Source of the DNA: Lachnospiraceae bacterium
GTDB taxonomy: Bacteria; Bacillota; Clostridia; Lachnospirales; Lachnospiraceae
DNA length: 37,725 nt
Reading direction: 5' to 3'
Assembly (NCBI GenBank): GCA_029062895.1
Contig: JAIDPF010000083.1
Span: forward strand, 1-37,725
Shown here in pieces: positions 1-8,138 of the stretch. The position numbers and the translations under genes are program-made. Position 1 is the stretch's first letter, and each line of letters starts with the position of its first letter. The notes below the pieces were generated by a model. The model did no database searches. It saw only the letters and a list, made by a program, of their open reading frames with translations, and was not told the origin of the DNA.

Positions 1-1
1 A

Positions 2-322
2 TGTCTGTCCCCACAAAATGAATGGACATCTGCAGATGCGCCGTTGTCATGGGGGATATACAGAAATATTCCGTTTGTATTGCTTGGGATGCTTATCATT
101 GTTCTCTTTTACAAAAAGGCCCACGAAACAAATGATAGGGCATTCCGGTTCATGTGGCTGGCGATTGTGTTAAGCTTCGGATTTTATATTCCGGTAGTGC
201 TTTTTGCGGATGCAGTTCCTATGATTGGTATGCTTATGATACCAAAAACCTGCGCTTATGTGTGGACTGTCCTGACAGGATATTATGATATGAAAAGAAA
301 TCTACAGCACACGGAGAAATAA
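2..322 (+). CDS. C-terminal part of an integral membrane protein (cut by window edge)
   Basis: The frame is open from the first bases of the window, so the gene starts outside it; a TTG at 44 is only the first internal start-like codon. The visible part has three hydrophobic stretches, likely membrane helices: one starting near IPFVLLGMLIIVLFY, one around LAIVLSFGFYIPVVLF, and one around MIGMLMIPKTCAYVWTVL. A short charged tail ends in HTEK. I do not recognise the family. The gene lies about 50 bases upstream of the nitroreductase and could belong to the same transcription unit. No function can be assigned from this fragment. Confidence 0.55.
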   Translation, partial: CLSPQNEWTSADAPLSWGIYRNIPFVLLGMLIIVLFYKKAHETNDRAFRFMWLAIVLSFGFYIPVVLFADAVPMIGMLMIPKTCAYVWTVLTGYYDMKRNLQHTEK

Positions 323-373
323 GAGTAATAAAAGTTTTAAAAGTAATAAAAATATAATGACTGAGGGAAGATA

Positions 374-1192
374 ATGGATAATATTACAGAACTGGTCCGC
401 CGCCGGAGAAGTGTCCGGACATTTGATGGTAAAGAAGTCAATGAAGATGACATAAAAAAGTTAGCTTTGTTTATGGAAAAGATAGAAAATCCATTTGGGA
501 TACCTGTAAGTTTCAAATTCTTGGATGGAAAAAAGCAGACGCTGCCATGTCCTGTTGTCAGTGGCACGAACCTCTATGTGGGGGCAAAAGTTCCTCGTAT
601 GCCGCATATGGAGGAGGCTTTTGGATATTCCTTTGAGATGTTTGTACTGTATGCTTGGTCCATTGGGATAGGCACGGTCTGGATTGGCGGCACTATGGAC
701 CGTTCCGCTTTTGAACGTGCAATGGTATTGGAACAGAATGAACTGATGCCCTGTGTAAGCCCACTGGGATACCCGTCAGGAAAAATGTCTGTTCGTGAGA
801 CTATGATGCGGAAAGCCATCAAGGCGGATAGCAGGAATCCGTTTGAAAAGATTTTCTTTGACAGCACATTTGATGTACCTTTGACGGAGGAAGCGGCAGG
901 CAGGCTGGCGGAACCCTTGGAAATGGTTCGCTGGGCTCCATCGGCAGTCAATAAGCAGCCATGGCGGGTGGTATTAGATAAAAATGGTGCCCATTTTTAT
1001 CTAAAGAGAAACAAAGGCTTTGTCAGTGAATCAGTAGGTAATATGCAAAAGATAGACTTGGGGATCGCTCTGTGTCATTTTGCTCTTGCAGCAAAGGAAA
1101 GTGACATAAATATTTGTTTTAGTGTGAGTGACCCGGGGATTACAGCAGATGCTGATACAGAATATATTGCATCGTATCTGCTCCAGCGGTAG
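374..1192 (+). CDS. Nitroreductase-family protein (TM1586-like)
   Basis: Predicted 272-residue soluble flavoprotein of the nitroreductase fold. The N-terminus ITELVRRRRSVRTFDGK is the usual FMN-phosphate-binding start (R-x-S-x-R-x-F). A second half-domain contains EPLEMVRWAPSAVNKQPWRV, the classic APSA-NxQPW segment that packs on the flavin. The two-part layout matches the putative TM1586-type nitroreductases, whose natural substrate is uncertain. The start at 374 is supported by GAGGGAAG just upstream. It is followed after 29 bases by glutathione peroxidase and then by an aldo/keto reductase, suggesting a redox or detoxification operon. Family assignment is confident; substrate is not known. 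Confidence 0.88.
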   Translation: MDNITELVRRRRSVRTFDGKEVNEDDIKKLALFMEKIENPFGIPVSFKFLDGKKQTLPCPVVSGTNLYVGAKVPRMPHMEEAFGYSFEMFVLYAWSIGIGTVWIGGTMDRSAFERAMVLEQNELMPCVSPLGYPSGKMSVRETMMRKAIKADSRNPFEKIFFDSTFDVPLTEEAAGRLAEPLEMVRWAPSAVNKQPWRVVLDKNGAHFYLKRNKGFVSESVGNMQKIDLGIALCHFALAAKESDINICFSVSDPGITADADTEYIASYLLQR

Positions 1193-1221
1193 AAACATCA
1201 TTAAGAACAGGAGGTAACATT

Positions 1222-1764
1222 ATGAGCATTTATGATTTTACAGTGCAAACACAGGATGGAAAAGCAGTACCACTTTCCGAGTATAAAGGAAAAGTGCTTT
1301 TGATTATCAATACCGCCACAGGATGCGGATTTACACCACAGTATGATGGACTGCAGGATTTGTATGATCTCCATCAGAAAGACGGGTTTGAAATTTTGGA
1401 CTTTCCTTGCAATCAGTTTGCCGAACAGGCTCCCGGAAGCGATGAGGAGATCCATTCTTTTTGTACCGGCCGCTACGGGATCACTTTCCCGCAGTTTTCC
1501 AAAGTTGATGTGCTGGGCGAAAATGCCAGTCCATTGTTTCAATATCTTTCTTCCAATACTTCTTTTGCCGGTTTTGGTAAGGGCCCGATGGCTCTTATTC
1601 TGAAAAGCGTTGTAAAGAAGATGGATAAGGATTATAAAAACAATGGTAACATCAAGTGGAATTTTACAAAATTCCTGATCGACCGTGAAGGTAAGATCGT
1701 TGCCCGGTTTGAACCAACGGAAACGATTGACAATGTAAAAGCGAAAGTAGAGGAGATTCTTTGA
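1222..1764 (+). CDS. Glutathione peroxidase family (thiol peroxidase)
   Basis: A 180-residue protein of normal length for bacterial GPx. The peroxidatic cysteine is Cys35 in NTATGCGFTPQY, followed by the family block FPCNQFAEQAPGSDEEI (Cys63, Gln69) and by KWNF (Trp146, Asn147), which complete the catalytic tetrad. It is a Cys rather than a selenocysteine enzyme. Related bacterial enzymes reduce hydroperoxides with thioredoxin rather than glutathione, and Cys81 could serve as a resolving cysteine; that is inference. AGGAGG lies 6 bases before the ATG. It sits between the nitroreductase and an aldo/keto reductase, consistent with protection of an anaerobe against peroxides. Confidence 0.95.
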   Translation: MSIYDFTVQTQDGKAVPLSEYKGKVLLIINTATGCGFTPQYDGLQDLYDLHQKDGFEILDFPCNQFAEQAPGSDEEIHSFCTGRYGITFPQFSKVDVLGENASPLFQYLSSNTSFAGFGKGPMALILKSVVKKMDKDYKNNGNIKWNFTKFLIDREGKIVARFEPTETIDNVKAKVEEIL

Positions 1765-1825
1765 GATAATGGAGTTTTGAAGGCAATTAAGCCGTTCGAG
1801 AGGCTTATGAAGCAGGGAGGAAGGT

Positions 1826-3001
1826 ATGAAATACAGACTTGACCGATATGGTAACCAGATTTCGCAGTTGGGTTATGGCTGCATGAGATTCAGCAGAAAA
1901 GGAAATGTCATCGACTACGAAAAGGCTGAGAGGGAAGTCCTTCTTGCGATCGAAAAGGGTGTCAATTATTTTGACACCGCTTACGTTTACCCCGGCAGCG
2001 AGGATTGTCTCGGACGAATTCTGGATGAAAACAAATGCCGTGACAGGGTCTATATTGCAACCAAGCTTCCGCAGTATATCATACGTTCCTCAGCGGCCAT
2101 TGATAAAACCTTTCACGAGGAGCTTTCCCGTCTCCGCACAGACTATATTGACTATTACCTGATGCATATGTTTACGGATCATGCGGAATGGGAGCATCTG
2201 AAGGATTTGGGTATTGAGGGCTGGATCGAACGGCAGAAAGCAGAAGGGCATATTCGAAATATCGGGTTTTCCTATCACGGTGATGCGGAGATGTTCCTGA
2301 GAATTTTGGATGCTTATGACTGGGATTTCTGCCAGATTCAATATAACTACTTGGATGAACATAGTCAGGCAGGAAGAAGGGGGCTTCAGGCAGCGGCAGA
2401 GAAAGGCATTCCGGTTATCATTATGGAGCCTCTCCGTGGCGGCAAGCTGGTCAGTCTGCCGGATAAGGCGAAGGAGATACTTTCCACTGACAGCAAGGGC
2501 TATACGCCTGCGGAACTGGGTCTGCGCTGGCTGTGGAACCAGCCGGAAGTGACCTGTGTGCTTTCCGGCATGAATTCTGAGGATATGGTGAATGAGAATA
2601 TCCGCATCGCATCAGAAGCTGAGGCGGGACATTTGACAGAAGAAGATATGGAGATCGTTGAGCAGATCAAGCAGATCATTCGTGAACGGGAAAAGGTAGG
2701 CTGCACGGGGTGCAGGTATTGTATGCCTTGTCCGAAGGGAGTGGATATTCCGGGTAATTTCTATTATTATAATCTGATGTATATGGAGAAAAAGTCCTCC
2801 GCCCGCTTTGAGTTTGCTCAGAACATGGGACTGCGCAAGGAGTACGGTTTTGCATCGCAATGTGTTGGTTGTGGACAGTGTGAAAAACATTGCCCGCAGC
2901 ATATCAATATCCGTGAAAAATTAAAGGAAGCCGATCGTGACCTCAGACCGCTGCCCTATAAGATCGGCATCAATGCGGCACGCAAAATCATAATTCGATA
3001 A
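1826..3001 (+). CDS. Aldo/keto reductase with C-terminal [4Fe-4S] ferredoxin-like region
   Basis: A 391-residue protein. The N-terminal TIM-barrel has the AKR tetrad: Asp50 and Tyr55 in YFDTAYVY, Lys80 in ATK, and His114 in YLMH. The C-terminal region has two cysteine clusters: C293-x2-C296-x2-C299-x2-C302, followed by PKGVDIP, and C346-x2-C349-x2-C352-x3-C356. This is the known clostridial AKR/4Fe-4S fusion, in which the reductase may exchange electrons with ferredoxin or flavodoxin instead of relying only on NADPH; the physiological substrate is unknown. GGGAGGAAGG precedes the ATG. A related but truncated gene lies at 37319. Confidence 0.95.
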   Translation: MKYRLDRYGNQISQLGYGCMRFSRKGNVIDYEKAEREVLLAIEKGVNYFDTAYVYPGSEDCLGRILDENKCRDRVYIATKLPQYIIRSSAAIDKTFHEELSRLRTDYIDYYLMHMFTDHAEWEHLKDLGIEGWIERQKAEGHIRNIGFSYHGDAEMFLRILDAYDWDFCQIQYNYLDEHSQAGRRGLQAAAEKGIPVIIMEPLRGGKLVSLPDKAKEILSTDSKGYTPAELGLRWLWNQPEVTCVLSGMNSEDMVNENIRIASEAEAGHLTEEDMEIVEQIKQIIREREKVGCTGCRYCMPCPKGVDIPGNFYYYNLMYMEKKSSARFEFAQNMGLRKEYGFASQCVGCGQCEKHCPQHINIREKLKEADRDLRPLPYKIGINAARKIIIR

Positions 3002-3068
3002 ACAATGAAGCTGCAAATTGGCCATGATACAATCAGAGCGATAATGCAGAATGAGTGGAGGCAGTAAT

Positions 3069-3731
3069 ATGGGCTGGCAAAGCTATCCATTTTTAGTTAC
3101 ACCAGAAGAACTTAGAACAGCATTTGAACCTTTTAAGCTTGTTATAAGCAATGCGTGTGTACCAATTGATTATACAGATACTCCTGTTGGGGAATTTATC
3201 GAAAATTATTCTGCATTGTATAAACGATTGATTAGCGGTGAAGTTCTCAGCGGTAAGAACAGAGGATTATTGGGGCACATTGCGATTACATCAAATTTAT
3301 CAGAAGTGAAATTCGGCAGGGAACATGAGCTTGATGGAAAAATGGTCAAAGCTGTAATTCATGATAAATCAATTAGTCCTATGCCTTACCTCGCACCATT
3401 TACGTTTATGACATACTGTGAAAGTAATAAATTATATGTCAGCACAAGAGCTTCTTATCTGGCGTATCCCGAGTTTATATTCGGTTATGAGATAAATTTT
3501 CGTAAGTTTAGCCAGAGCGATGCAGATTATTATGGGATTTCAAGTGAAAAGGAATTTAAGACCTATCCAGATTATCAACTGTTTAAGAGAAATATTACTA
3601 AAATCACAAAACCGCTCAGCTTCAATCAGGATGGAATAGTTAAAAAAACGTCAATCAGAATCAGTGATGAAGTAAAGATTCATTTACCAAAGTTTTATTG
3701 TATTAAGAGCAAAGGAATAGAAATATTATAA
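3069..3731 (+). CDS. Protein of unknown function (orphan, AT-rich)
   Basis: A 220-residue protein that I do not recognise. I chose ATG 3069 because GGAGG (3057-3061) lies 7 bases upstream; the in-frame ATG at 3051 would place that Shine-Dalgarno site inside the gene. No signal peptide or clear transmembrane helix is visible. It is rich in aromatic residues and lysine, with a mixed alpha/beta look. Base composition is more AT-rich than the redox genes before it, and a strong terminator follows, so it may be a single acquired gene. A small accessory role, such as an immunity-type protein, is possible, but nothing in the sequence demonstrates it. Confidence 0.7.
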   Translation: MGWQSYPFLVTPEELRTAFEPFKLVISNACVPIDYTDTPVGEFIENYSALYKRLISGEVLSGKNRGLLGHIAITSNLSEVKFGREHELDGKMVKAVIHDKSISPMPYLAPFTFMTYCESNKLYVSTRASYLAYPEFIFGYEINFRKFSQSDADYYGISSEKEFKTYPDYQLFKRNITKITKPLSFNQDGIVKKTSIRISDEVKIHLPKFYCIKSKGIEIL

Positions 3732-3743
3732 CGTTCAGTTTGT

Positions 3744-3780
3744 CAGGCAGTTATCCATGATGGGTAGCTGCCTGTTCATT
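3744..3780 (+). terminator. Rho-independent terminator after the orphan gene
   Basis: CAGGCAG (3744-3750) pairs with CTGCCTG (3768-3774). The stem continues inward through TTATCC and TGGGTAG-side pairs, closing on a loop of about five bases, and is followed by a T-rich tract. It closes the left-hand transcription unit and isolates the next cluster. Confidence 0.75.
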
Positions 3781-3874
3781 TATGTGCTTGATAGAGGAGA
3801 TCACTCGGAAAACGGGGAAGTCAGAGGTAATGGTTATTTCGTGCAAAAAATAGTCATTTGGTGATGCCTGGATT

Positions 3875-3900
3875 TGAATAGCAGGCGCGTTTGCCGATAG
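3875..3900 (+). promoter_or_regulatory. Candidate sigma-28/sigma-D (flagellar) promoter
   Basis: GCCGATAG at 3893-3900 matches seven of eight bases of the sigma-D -10 element GCCGATAT. TGAA (3875-3878) sits 14 bases upstream where TAAA is expected. A TATAAT at 3919-3924 lacks any good -35, so the sigma-28 reading is the better one. The predicted start is about 48 bases before the ATG at 3956. Confidence 0.45.
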
Positions 3901-3955
3901 ATATTATGAAACGATGAGTATAATAAATAAATTTATCAATTAGGGGTACAAAGTT

Positions 3956-4825
3956 ATGGCAATGGACATAAATAATTTGCAGAGAACGCCGTCAAATTCG
4001 TATCGGGTAAATGCTGACAGGATAAAACAACGCTTGCAGCAGGCTGTTAAAAACGATGTTGCAAATCAGTGGCAGGGTGACGGCATGGATATTTCAGAGG
4101 AAGGGCGCAATGCTTTAAAAGAAAAAATGTCTGCAATGGGGAGATTGGGACGAACCGAAGATATGGGAAATCTGCCGTCCATAAATTCTGGTGTCTATGG
4201 CATTATGAATGATTTTGAAAAGATGATGTCAGAGTTGGGAGGCGGTTCTATTTCAGATGATTTTATGACAAAGGACTATTCCCATGAGGATGTAGATGCG
4301 CTGAAAGCGAAGTTTGAAAAAGAAGAGGGAACAAGGACAGACACATTTGACAGCTATGTAAATAAAATGGCTTCTGTTTATCAGTTGATGAAAGACCGCA
4401 TAGAGGAAAAATATGCGACATCTGACAGGCAGAAAGAATATTATACTGCGGCAGACGGAAGCACACAGGAGCTGACAAAAGAAAAAGAACTGGAAATGCT
4501 TGATAGTGCCTATAAAACCCACAGCAGGTTCATGGCAACAAATACACAGATTTGGAGCGAACTACAAGATTTCAAAGTACAGATTGAATATCATTCTGGA
4601 AATGCAAATACAGAAGAACCTACAACGAAAAACCAAGTCACAGACGTAAAAGCGCAAGCTTATAATGCATTGATGTCTGCAATCAATGAGGAAAACATTG
4701 TATCGTTAAAGAAAGAAAAGGGAAGTCTGAATCATTTTCAGTTGAATTTGGGAATTTCATCTTCCGCAAGAAATGTCCTTAACAGTGTTTGGGATTACCA
4801 TGCGAACTTAAACATAAAGAATTGA
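3956..4825 (+). CDS. Protein of unknown function, helical, first gene of a three-gene cluster
   Basis: A 289-residue hydrophilic protein with no signal peptide and no membrane segment. Much of it is predicted helical, for example KAKFEKEEGTRTDTFDSY and the stretch around YQLMKDRIEEKYATS. There are many Asn, Gln and Met residues and hardly any cysteine. GGGG lies about 10 bases before ATG 3956; a second ATG six bases later is an alternative start. I do not recognise the family, although similar hydrophilic proteins occur in motile Lachnospiraceae as far as I recall. The gene follows a sigma-28-like promoter and precedes two further unknown genes in the same orientation, so all three may act together. 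Confidence 0.8.
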   Translation: MAMDINNLQRTPSNSYRVNADRIKQRLQQAVKNDVANQWQGDGMDISEEGRNALKEKMSAMGRLGRTEDMGNLPSINSGVYGIMNDFEKMMSELGGGSISDDFMTKDYSHEDVDALKAKFEKEEGTRTDTFDSYVNKMASVYQLMKDRIEEKYATSDRQKEYYTAADGSTQELTKEKELEMLDSAYKTHSRFMATNTQIWSELQDFKVQIEYHSGNANTEEPTTKNQVTDVKAQAYNALMSAINEENIVSLKKEKGSLNHFQLNLGISSSARNVLNSVWDYHANLNIKN

Positions 4826-4904
4826 GTAGTGATGAAGCATCCACACATAGATGATGCATGGGAAAAGAGTTATGGATATACACAGGGAATGGAGGAATTG
4901 AAAA

Positions 4905-5747
4905 ATGAGTATTGATGGAATAGGAGTGGCTTACCCCGCATTGAGGGGAATGGGAAAAACGCAGAAAAATAATTCAGGAACAGGTTTTGCGGATAGGATA
5001 GCGAATGCGGCTTCGGTGGTACGCGATGTAAAGCCTGCTTATGAAACATACGAATCCGCAAATTATAAGATTGTACCAAATAATGAAATAGGACGTTTTG
5101 ACATTTACAATAAGCAGGGAGAAAAGTTAGGTGTTTTTAACTATTCTGATATTAAGATCAGACAGGACAGCACAACAGGAAAACAGTTTTTGATTTCAGA
5201 ACATGGAACCATGAGTTATTCTGCTATGGTGATGGACGGCGAACTAAAAGATGCCCTGCAGAATGTCATGGGTGTTGAAACACTGGAGACGGTTGAATTG
5301 CAGGGATTCACCCTAAAAACCCATTCTGGCACAGGCATACAGTATCTGGTACGGGATGGAGAAGAAGGGCGGGGAGGCAAAACCCTTTTACAGAGTCAGG
5401 CGGATATAGATAAGTATGAATTGTTGGCAGAAACCTATCTCAATAAATATCCAAATTTAATTGAAAGCAAAGAAGAAGCCTATACATGGGCTGATCTGGA
5501 GATAAGGGGGCTGGCGCAACATACGGATCATGGGATTATCTCTATGGGCTATGATGGGATGGCTTACAATGACAACTCTAATTATAAAAATAACTGGAGC
5601 ATTTCGTTTTCGGGGGACACTTATAATCTGTTTTTTGACTGGCTGCAGAGCTACAGGGAAAGCATTGAGGAATTGCAGAAATTTTTCGCATGGCAGGATA
5701 TGTTTAAGAGCATTGGCAGTTACGATAAATGGATATGGTCTAAATAG
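4905..5747 (+). CDS. Protein of unknown function, possibly DUF6033-like
   Basis: A 280-residue protein. The N-terminus MSIDGIGVAYPALRGMG, followed by a GTGFADRIANA segment, recalls proteins I remember being labelled DUF6033 in Lachnospiraceae; that label is from memory and unverified. The middle carries a beta-rich region (FDIYNKQGEKLGVFNYSDIKI) and the C-terminus is aromatic and helical (FFDWLQSYRESIEELQKFF). There is no signal peptide. GGAGG lies 9 bases before the ATG. The reading frame shifted by one base stays open for another 44 codons past the stop, which may be a frameshifted tail (see 5744-5878). Confidence 0.8.
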   Translation: MSIDGIGVAYPALRGMGKTQKNNSGTGFADRIANAASVVRDVKPAYETYESANYKIVPNNEIGRFDIYNKQGEKLGVFNYSDIKIRQDSTTGKQFLISEHGTMSYSAMVMDGELKDALQNVMGVETLETVELQGFTLKTHSGTGIQYLVRDGEEGRGGKTLLQSQADIDKYELLAETYLNKYPNLIESKEEAYTWADLEIRGLAQHTDHGIISMGYDGMAYNDNSNYKNNWSISFSGDTYNLFFDWLQSYRESIEELQKFFAWQDMFKSIGSYDKWIWSK

Positions 5748-5878
5748 GAAGAGGAGCAGGTGCGGCTTCAACAAAGGATTCTTTTGAAAAGATGTATGGC
5801 AGGATTGGAGGTCTTTTATGGTGTTCACAGCAGAAAAAGGCCGCTTCACTACATATCAGTTTAGTTTTTGAAATTTAG
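5744..5878 (+). pseudogene. Possible frameshifted C-terminal tail of the preceding gene
   Basis: Directly over the stop of the preceding gene, the next frame is open for 44 codons. It contains GAGAASTKDSFEKMYG, which reads like real coding sequence, and it ends at TAG 5876. It has no start codon or ribosome site at its beginning. A single inserted base near 5744 would fuse it to the upstream protein. It could equally be chance; the remainder of the 207-base gap shows only the ribosome site GGAAGGTG for the next gene. Confidence 0.25.
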
Positions 5879-5954
5879 CTCCGAAATAATAATTGAGAAT
5901 AGGCGGAAAAAAGAGAAGGTGTGAAATATAAATGTATAAACGGAAGGTGATATT

Positions 5955-6575
5955 ATGAATATTACAATGTTCAATACAGAATCAAATAAGGGCAGGTCAC
6001 TGTTTGCTGGAAATTTATCGTTAATGCAAAAACCGGCACTAAAAAGCGCACAGGAGAAGGCAGAGCGTCAGCAAAACGCGGCAGGGCAGATTGAATTTTG
6101 GGAAAAACAAAAGGAAAATCTGAAAAATATGGAATGCAGTACCCTTGAGGATATTGCGAAAAAACTGGATAAATTAGATTCCTATGAGAATGAGATTGCC
6201 GCTGTCAAAATGCAGTATAATCAGGAACAGATGCGGCGTGCCATGGACGAAGCAAAAGAGATCGGCGAGAAAATTGCTGAGGAAGCAGAGAAATTGGAAC
6301 CTAAGACTGCTGAGGAAAGACGTGAGGAAATGGCGGAGGAAGCGCTTGGAACCGACGAGGAAAAGGGCGTATTGTCCGAGATCATGGAAGATCTTTCTCA
6401 ATTAGCAGAAGAACTGACCGAAGAAGTAACAGAATTAGATCTGCAGGAAGAACTTTCGCAGGAAAATCTAGAAAGTGCAGACAGTTTATCGGAGGCTGTA
6501 TCAGAAAACGCTTTAGCGCAGGAACAGCTTCCATCACAACCTGTCAAATACAAGAGGATTGATCTATTGATTTGA
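5955..6575 (+). CDS. Acidic coiled-coil protein of unknown function
   Basis: A 206-residue, strongly charged protein. Residues about 30-170 form a near-continuous Glu/Lys/Gln-rich helix with coiled-coil character (for example EQMRRAMDEAKEIGEKIAEE, then LSQLAEELTEEVTELDLQEE). There is no cysteine-rich motif, signal peptide or membrane segment. GGAAGGTG lies 6 bases before the ATG. It is the last gene of the three-gene unknown cluster that starts at 3956. A scaffold, chaperone-like or structural role would fit the helix content, but that is a guess. Confidence 0.75.
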   Translation: MNITMFNTESNKGRSLFAGNLSLMQKPALKSAQEKAERQQNAAGQIEFWEKQKENLKNMECSTLEDIAKKLDKLDSYENEIAAVKMQYNQEQMRRAMDEAKEIGEKIAEEAEKLEPKTAEERREEMAEEALGTDEEKGVLSEIMEDLSQLAEELTEEVTELDLQEELSQENLESADSLSEAVSENALAQEQLPSQPVKYKRIDLLI

Positions 6576-6621
6576 TATTGTAATCATAAAGTCGCTTTTG
6601 CTTTAGATGGATGCGTGTGGA

Positions 6622-6650
6622 TTGCTTAAAAAGCCTTTTCGTGTTATATT
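6622..6650 (+). promoter_or_regulatory. Sigma-A-type promoter of the efflux leader
   Basis: TTGCTT at 6622-6627 and TATATT at 6645-6650 are separated by 17 bases. Transcription would start near 6657, giving a leader of about 180 bases before the MFS gene at 6838. That leader contains a short peptide gene and a hairpin. Confidence 0.55.
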
Positions 6651-6686
6651 ATATTGAGGATAAGATAGCTGAGGGAGGTGGGAAAG

Positions 6687-6767
6687 ATGCTTTGCCATCT
6701 GATCATTGATTTAAGCAAGGGACTCTGTACAAAGTCTGATGATAGGACGAAGCTTGTACAGAGGTAA
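6687..6767 (+). CDS. 26-codon leader peptide upstream of the MFS efflux gene
   Basis: A small ORF from ATG 6687 to TAA 6767 has the best ribosome site in the area: GGAGGTGG, about 7 bases before the ATG. It begins MLCHLIIDLSKG and ends KLVQR. A perfect 10-bp inverted repeat lies inside its second half. The arrangement (promoter, strong leader ORF, hairpin, weaker ribosome site before the structural gene) is the layout used for ribosome-stalling control of erm, mef/msr-type and tet resistance genes. That it regulates the downstream efflux gene is inference. Confidence 0.6.
   Translation: MLCHLIIDLSKGLCTKSDDRTKLVQR
6723..6763 (+). promoter_or_regulatory. Leader hairpin (candidate attenuator)
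   Basis: CTCTGTACAA (6723-6732) and TTGTACAGAG (6754-6763) are perfect 10-bp inverted arms with a 21-base loop, located within codons 13-26 of the leader peptide. A competing partner exists: GTACAAA (6727-6733) can also pair with TTTGTAC at 6789-6795, outside the leader ORF, which would allow a ribosome-dependent switch. Confidence 0.5.
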
Positions 6768-6837
6768 AAAATATCGTCCACATTGGATTTTGTACTTTTA
6801 TTCTGAGAAAAATAAAGAATAGAATGGAGAAAATTCA

Positions 6838-8115
6838 ATGGAAGAAAAATCTTTTAAAAAATATATCATTTTGTGGTTAAGTCAGAGCGTATCCGGGTTG
6901 GGAAGTTCCATGACAGGATTTGCGCTGGTATTATGGGCATATGAGCAAAGCCATTCTGCAATGTCTGTTTCGCTGATGTCCTTTTGTAACTATGTGCCGT
7001 ATGTATTTCTAAGCCTGTTTGTCGGCAGTTTTATAGACAGGCATAAGAAAAAATCAATTATGCTGGTTTCGGACAGCATTGCGGCGGCTGGTTCATTGGC
7101 AGTGTTGTTGTTCCTGCTTACGGGGAAGCTGTCGGTCTGGATGATTTATGTTATGAATGTAGTCATAGGTATGACGAATGCTTTCCAGCAGCCGGCATCC
7201 GCAGTGGCAACGGGGTGGCTTGTACCGAAGGAGAAGATTTCAAATGTGAGTGGTATGAATTCTTTTTCCAATAACCTTATTGTGGTATTCAGTCCCATGC
7301 TGGCGGCGTTCCTTTTTGCAGCTGGCGGGCTGCCGATTGTTCTGCTGATAGACCTGGCGAGCTTTGCATTTGCATTTTGTGTGTTATTGTTTTTTATTGC
7401 AATCCCGGAGCGGGCGCAGGATAAAAAACAGGGTTCTCCGTTTGCCGGGATGACGGAAGGATTCACTTTCCTGAAACAGGAAAAAGGCATTTTATATATT
7501 ATGCTGACGATGGCGCTGATCAATTTCTTTTCAAGGCTTACTTATGAGAATATTTTATCGCCGATGATTCTGGCAAGAAGCGCAGGGAACAGTATTGCGC
7601 TTGGAATGGTAAATGCCTGTATGGGAATCGGCGGAATTGTGGGTGGAATCATTGTTTCCGTGAAAAAGGAGAGCCGTCATAAGGCTGTGTCAATTTACAT
7701 TTCGGCTGCATTATCATTTCTGTTCGGCGATCTTCTGATGGCGGTGGGAAAAAATGTTTTCTGGTGGTCGGCTGCTGCGGTTGCTGCCAGCCTGCCGATT
7801 CCTTTTATCATGGCGAATCAGAATACGATCATGTACCGTAAGATTCCTGAGTTCATGCAGGGAAGAGTGTTCGCAGTCAGGAATGCCATCCAGTATAGCA
7901 CGATTCCGGTTGGTATTATCCTTGGAGGCTATCTGGCCGATTATGTGTTTGAACCTTTTATAAGTTCGGGGAATGAACTGGCGGGGACTATTGGAACAAT
8001 CGTAGGGAATAGCGCTGGAAGCGGCATGGCAGCAATGTTTTTGTGTACCGGGGTATGTGGGTTTATAGTGAGTCTGTTCTCCTGCTTCAACCGGGAAATA
8101 AAGAAACTGGATTAA
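6838..8115 (+). CDS. MFS drug efflux protein, macrolide-efflux (Mef/DHA3-like) type
   Basis: A 425-residue membrane protein with about 12 predicted helices. The N-terminal half has the MFS loop signature GSFIDRHKKKSIMLVSD between helices 2 and 3 and a QQPASAVATGWLVPKE segment similar to Mef-like exporters. It probably exports a drug or other small molecule using the proton gradient. The ribosome site is a modest GGAG 10 bases before ATG 6838. The upstream leader peptide and hairpin suggest induction by a translation inhibitor. A terminator follows immediately. Substrate cannot be read from sequence. Confidence 0.88.
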   Translation: MEEKSFKKYIILWLSQSVSGLGSSMTGFALVLWAYEQSHSAMSVSLMSFCNYVPYVFLSLFVGSFIDRHKKKSIMLVSDSIAAAGSLAVLLFLLTGKLSVWMIYVMNVVIGMTNAFQQPASAVATGWLVPKEKISNVSGMNSFSNNLIVVFSPMLAAFLFAAGGLPIVLLIDLASFAFAFCVLLFFIAIPERAQDKKQGSPFAGMTEGFTFLKQEKGILYIMLTMALINFFSRLTYENILSPMILARSAGNSIALGMVNACMGIGGIVGGIIVSVKKESRHKAVSIYISAALSFLFGDLLMAVGKNVFWWSAAAVAASLPIPFIMANQNTIMYRKIPEFMQGRVFAVRNAIQYSTIPVGIILGGYLADYVFEPFISSGNELAGTIGTIVGNSAGSGMAAMFLCTGVCGFIVSLFSCFNREIKKLD

Positions 8116-8138
8116 AAGATGTGTTTTTATGAATTTTT

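Noticed and set aside
3956-6575. Three-gene cluster as a toxin-antitoxin or polymorphic toxin locus
   Set aside because: No toxin motif, size or overlap pattern supports it; the proteins are hydrophilic, helical and similar in style to each other.
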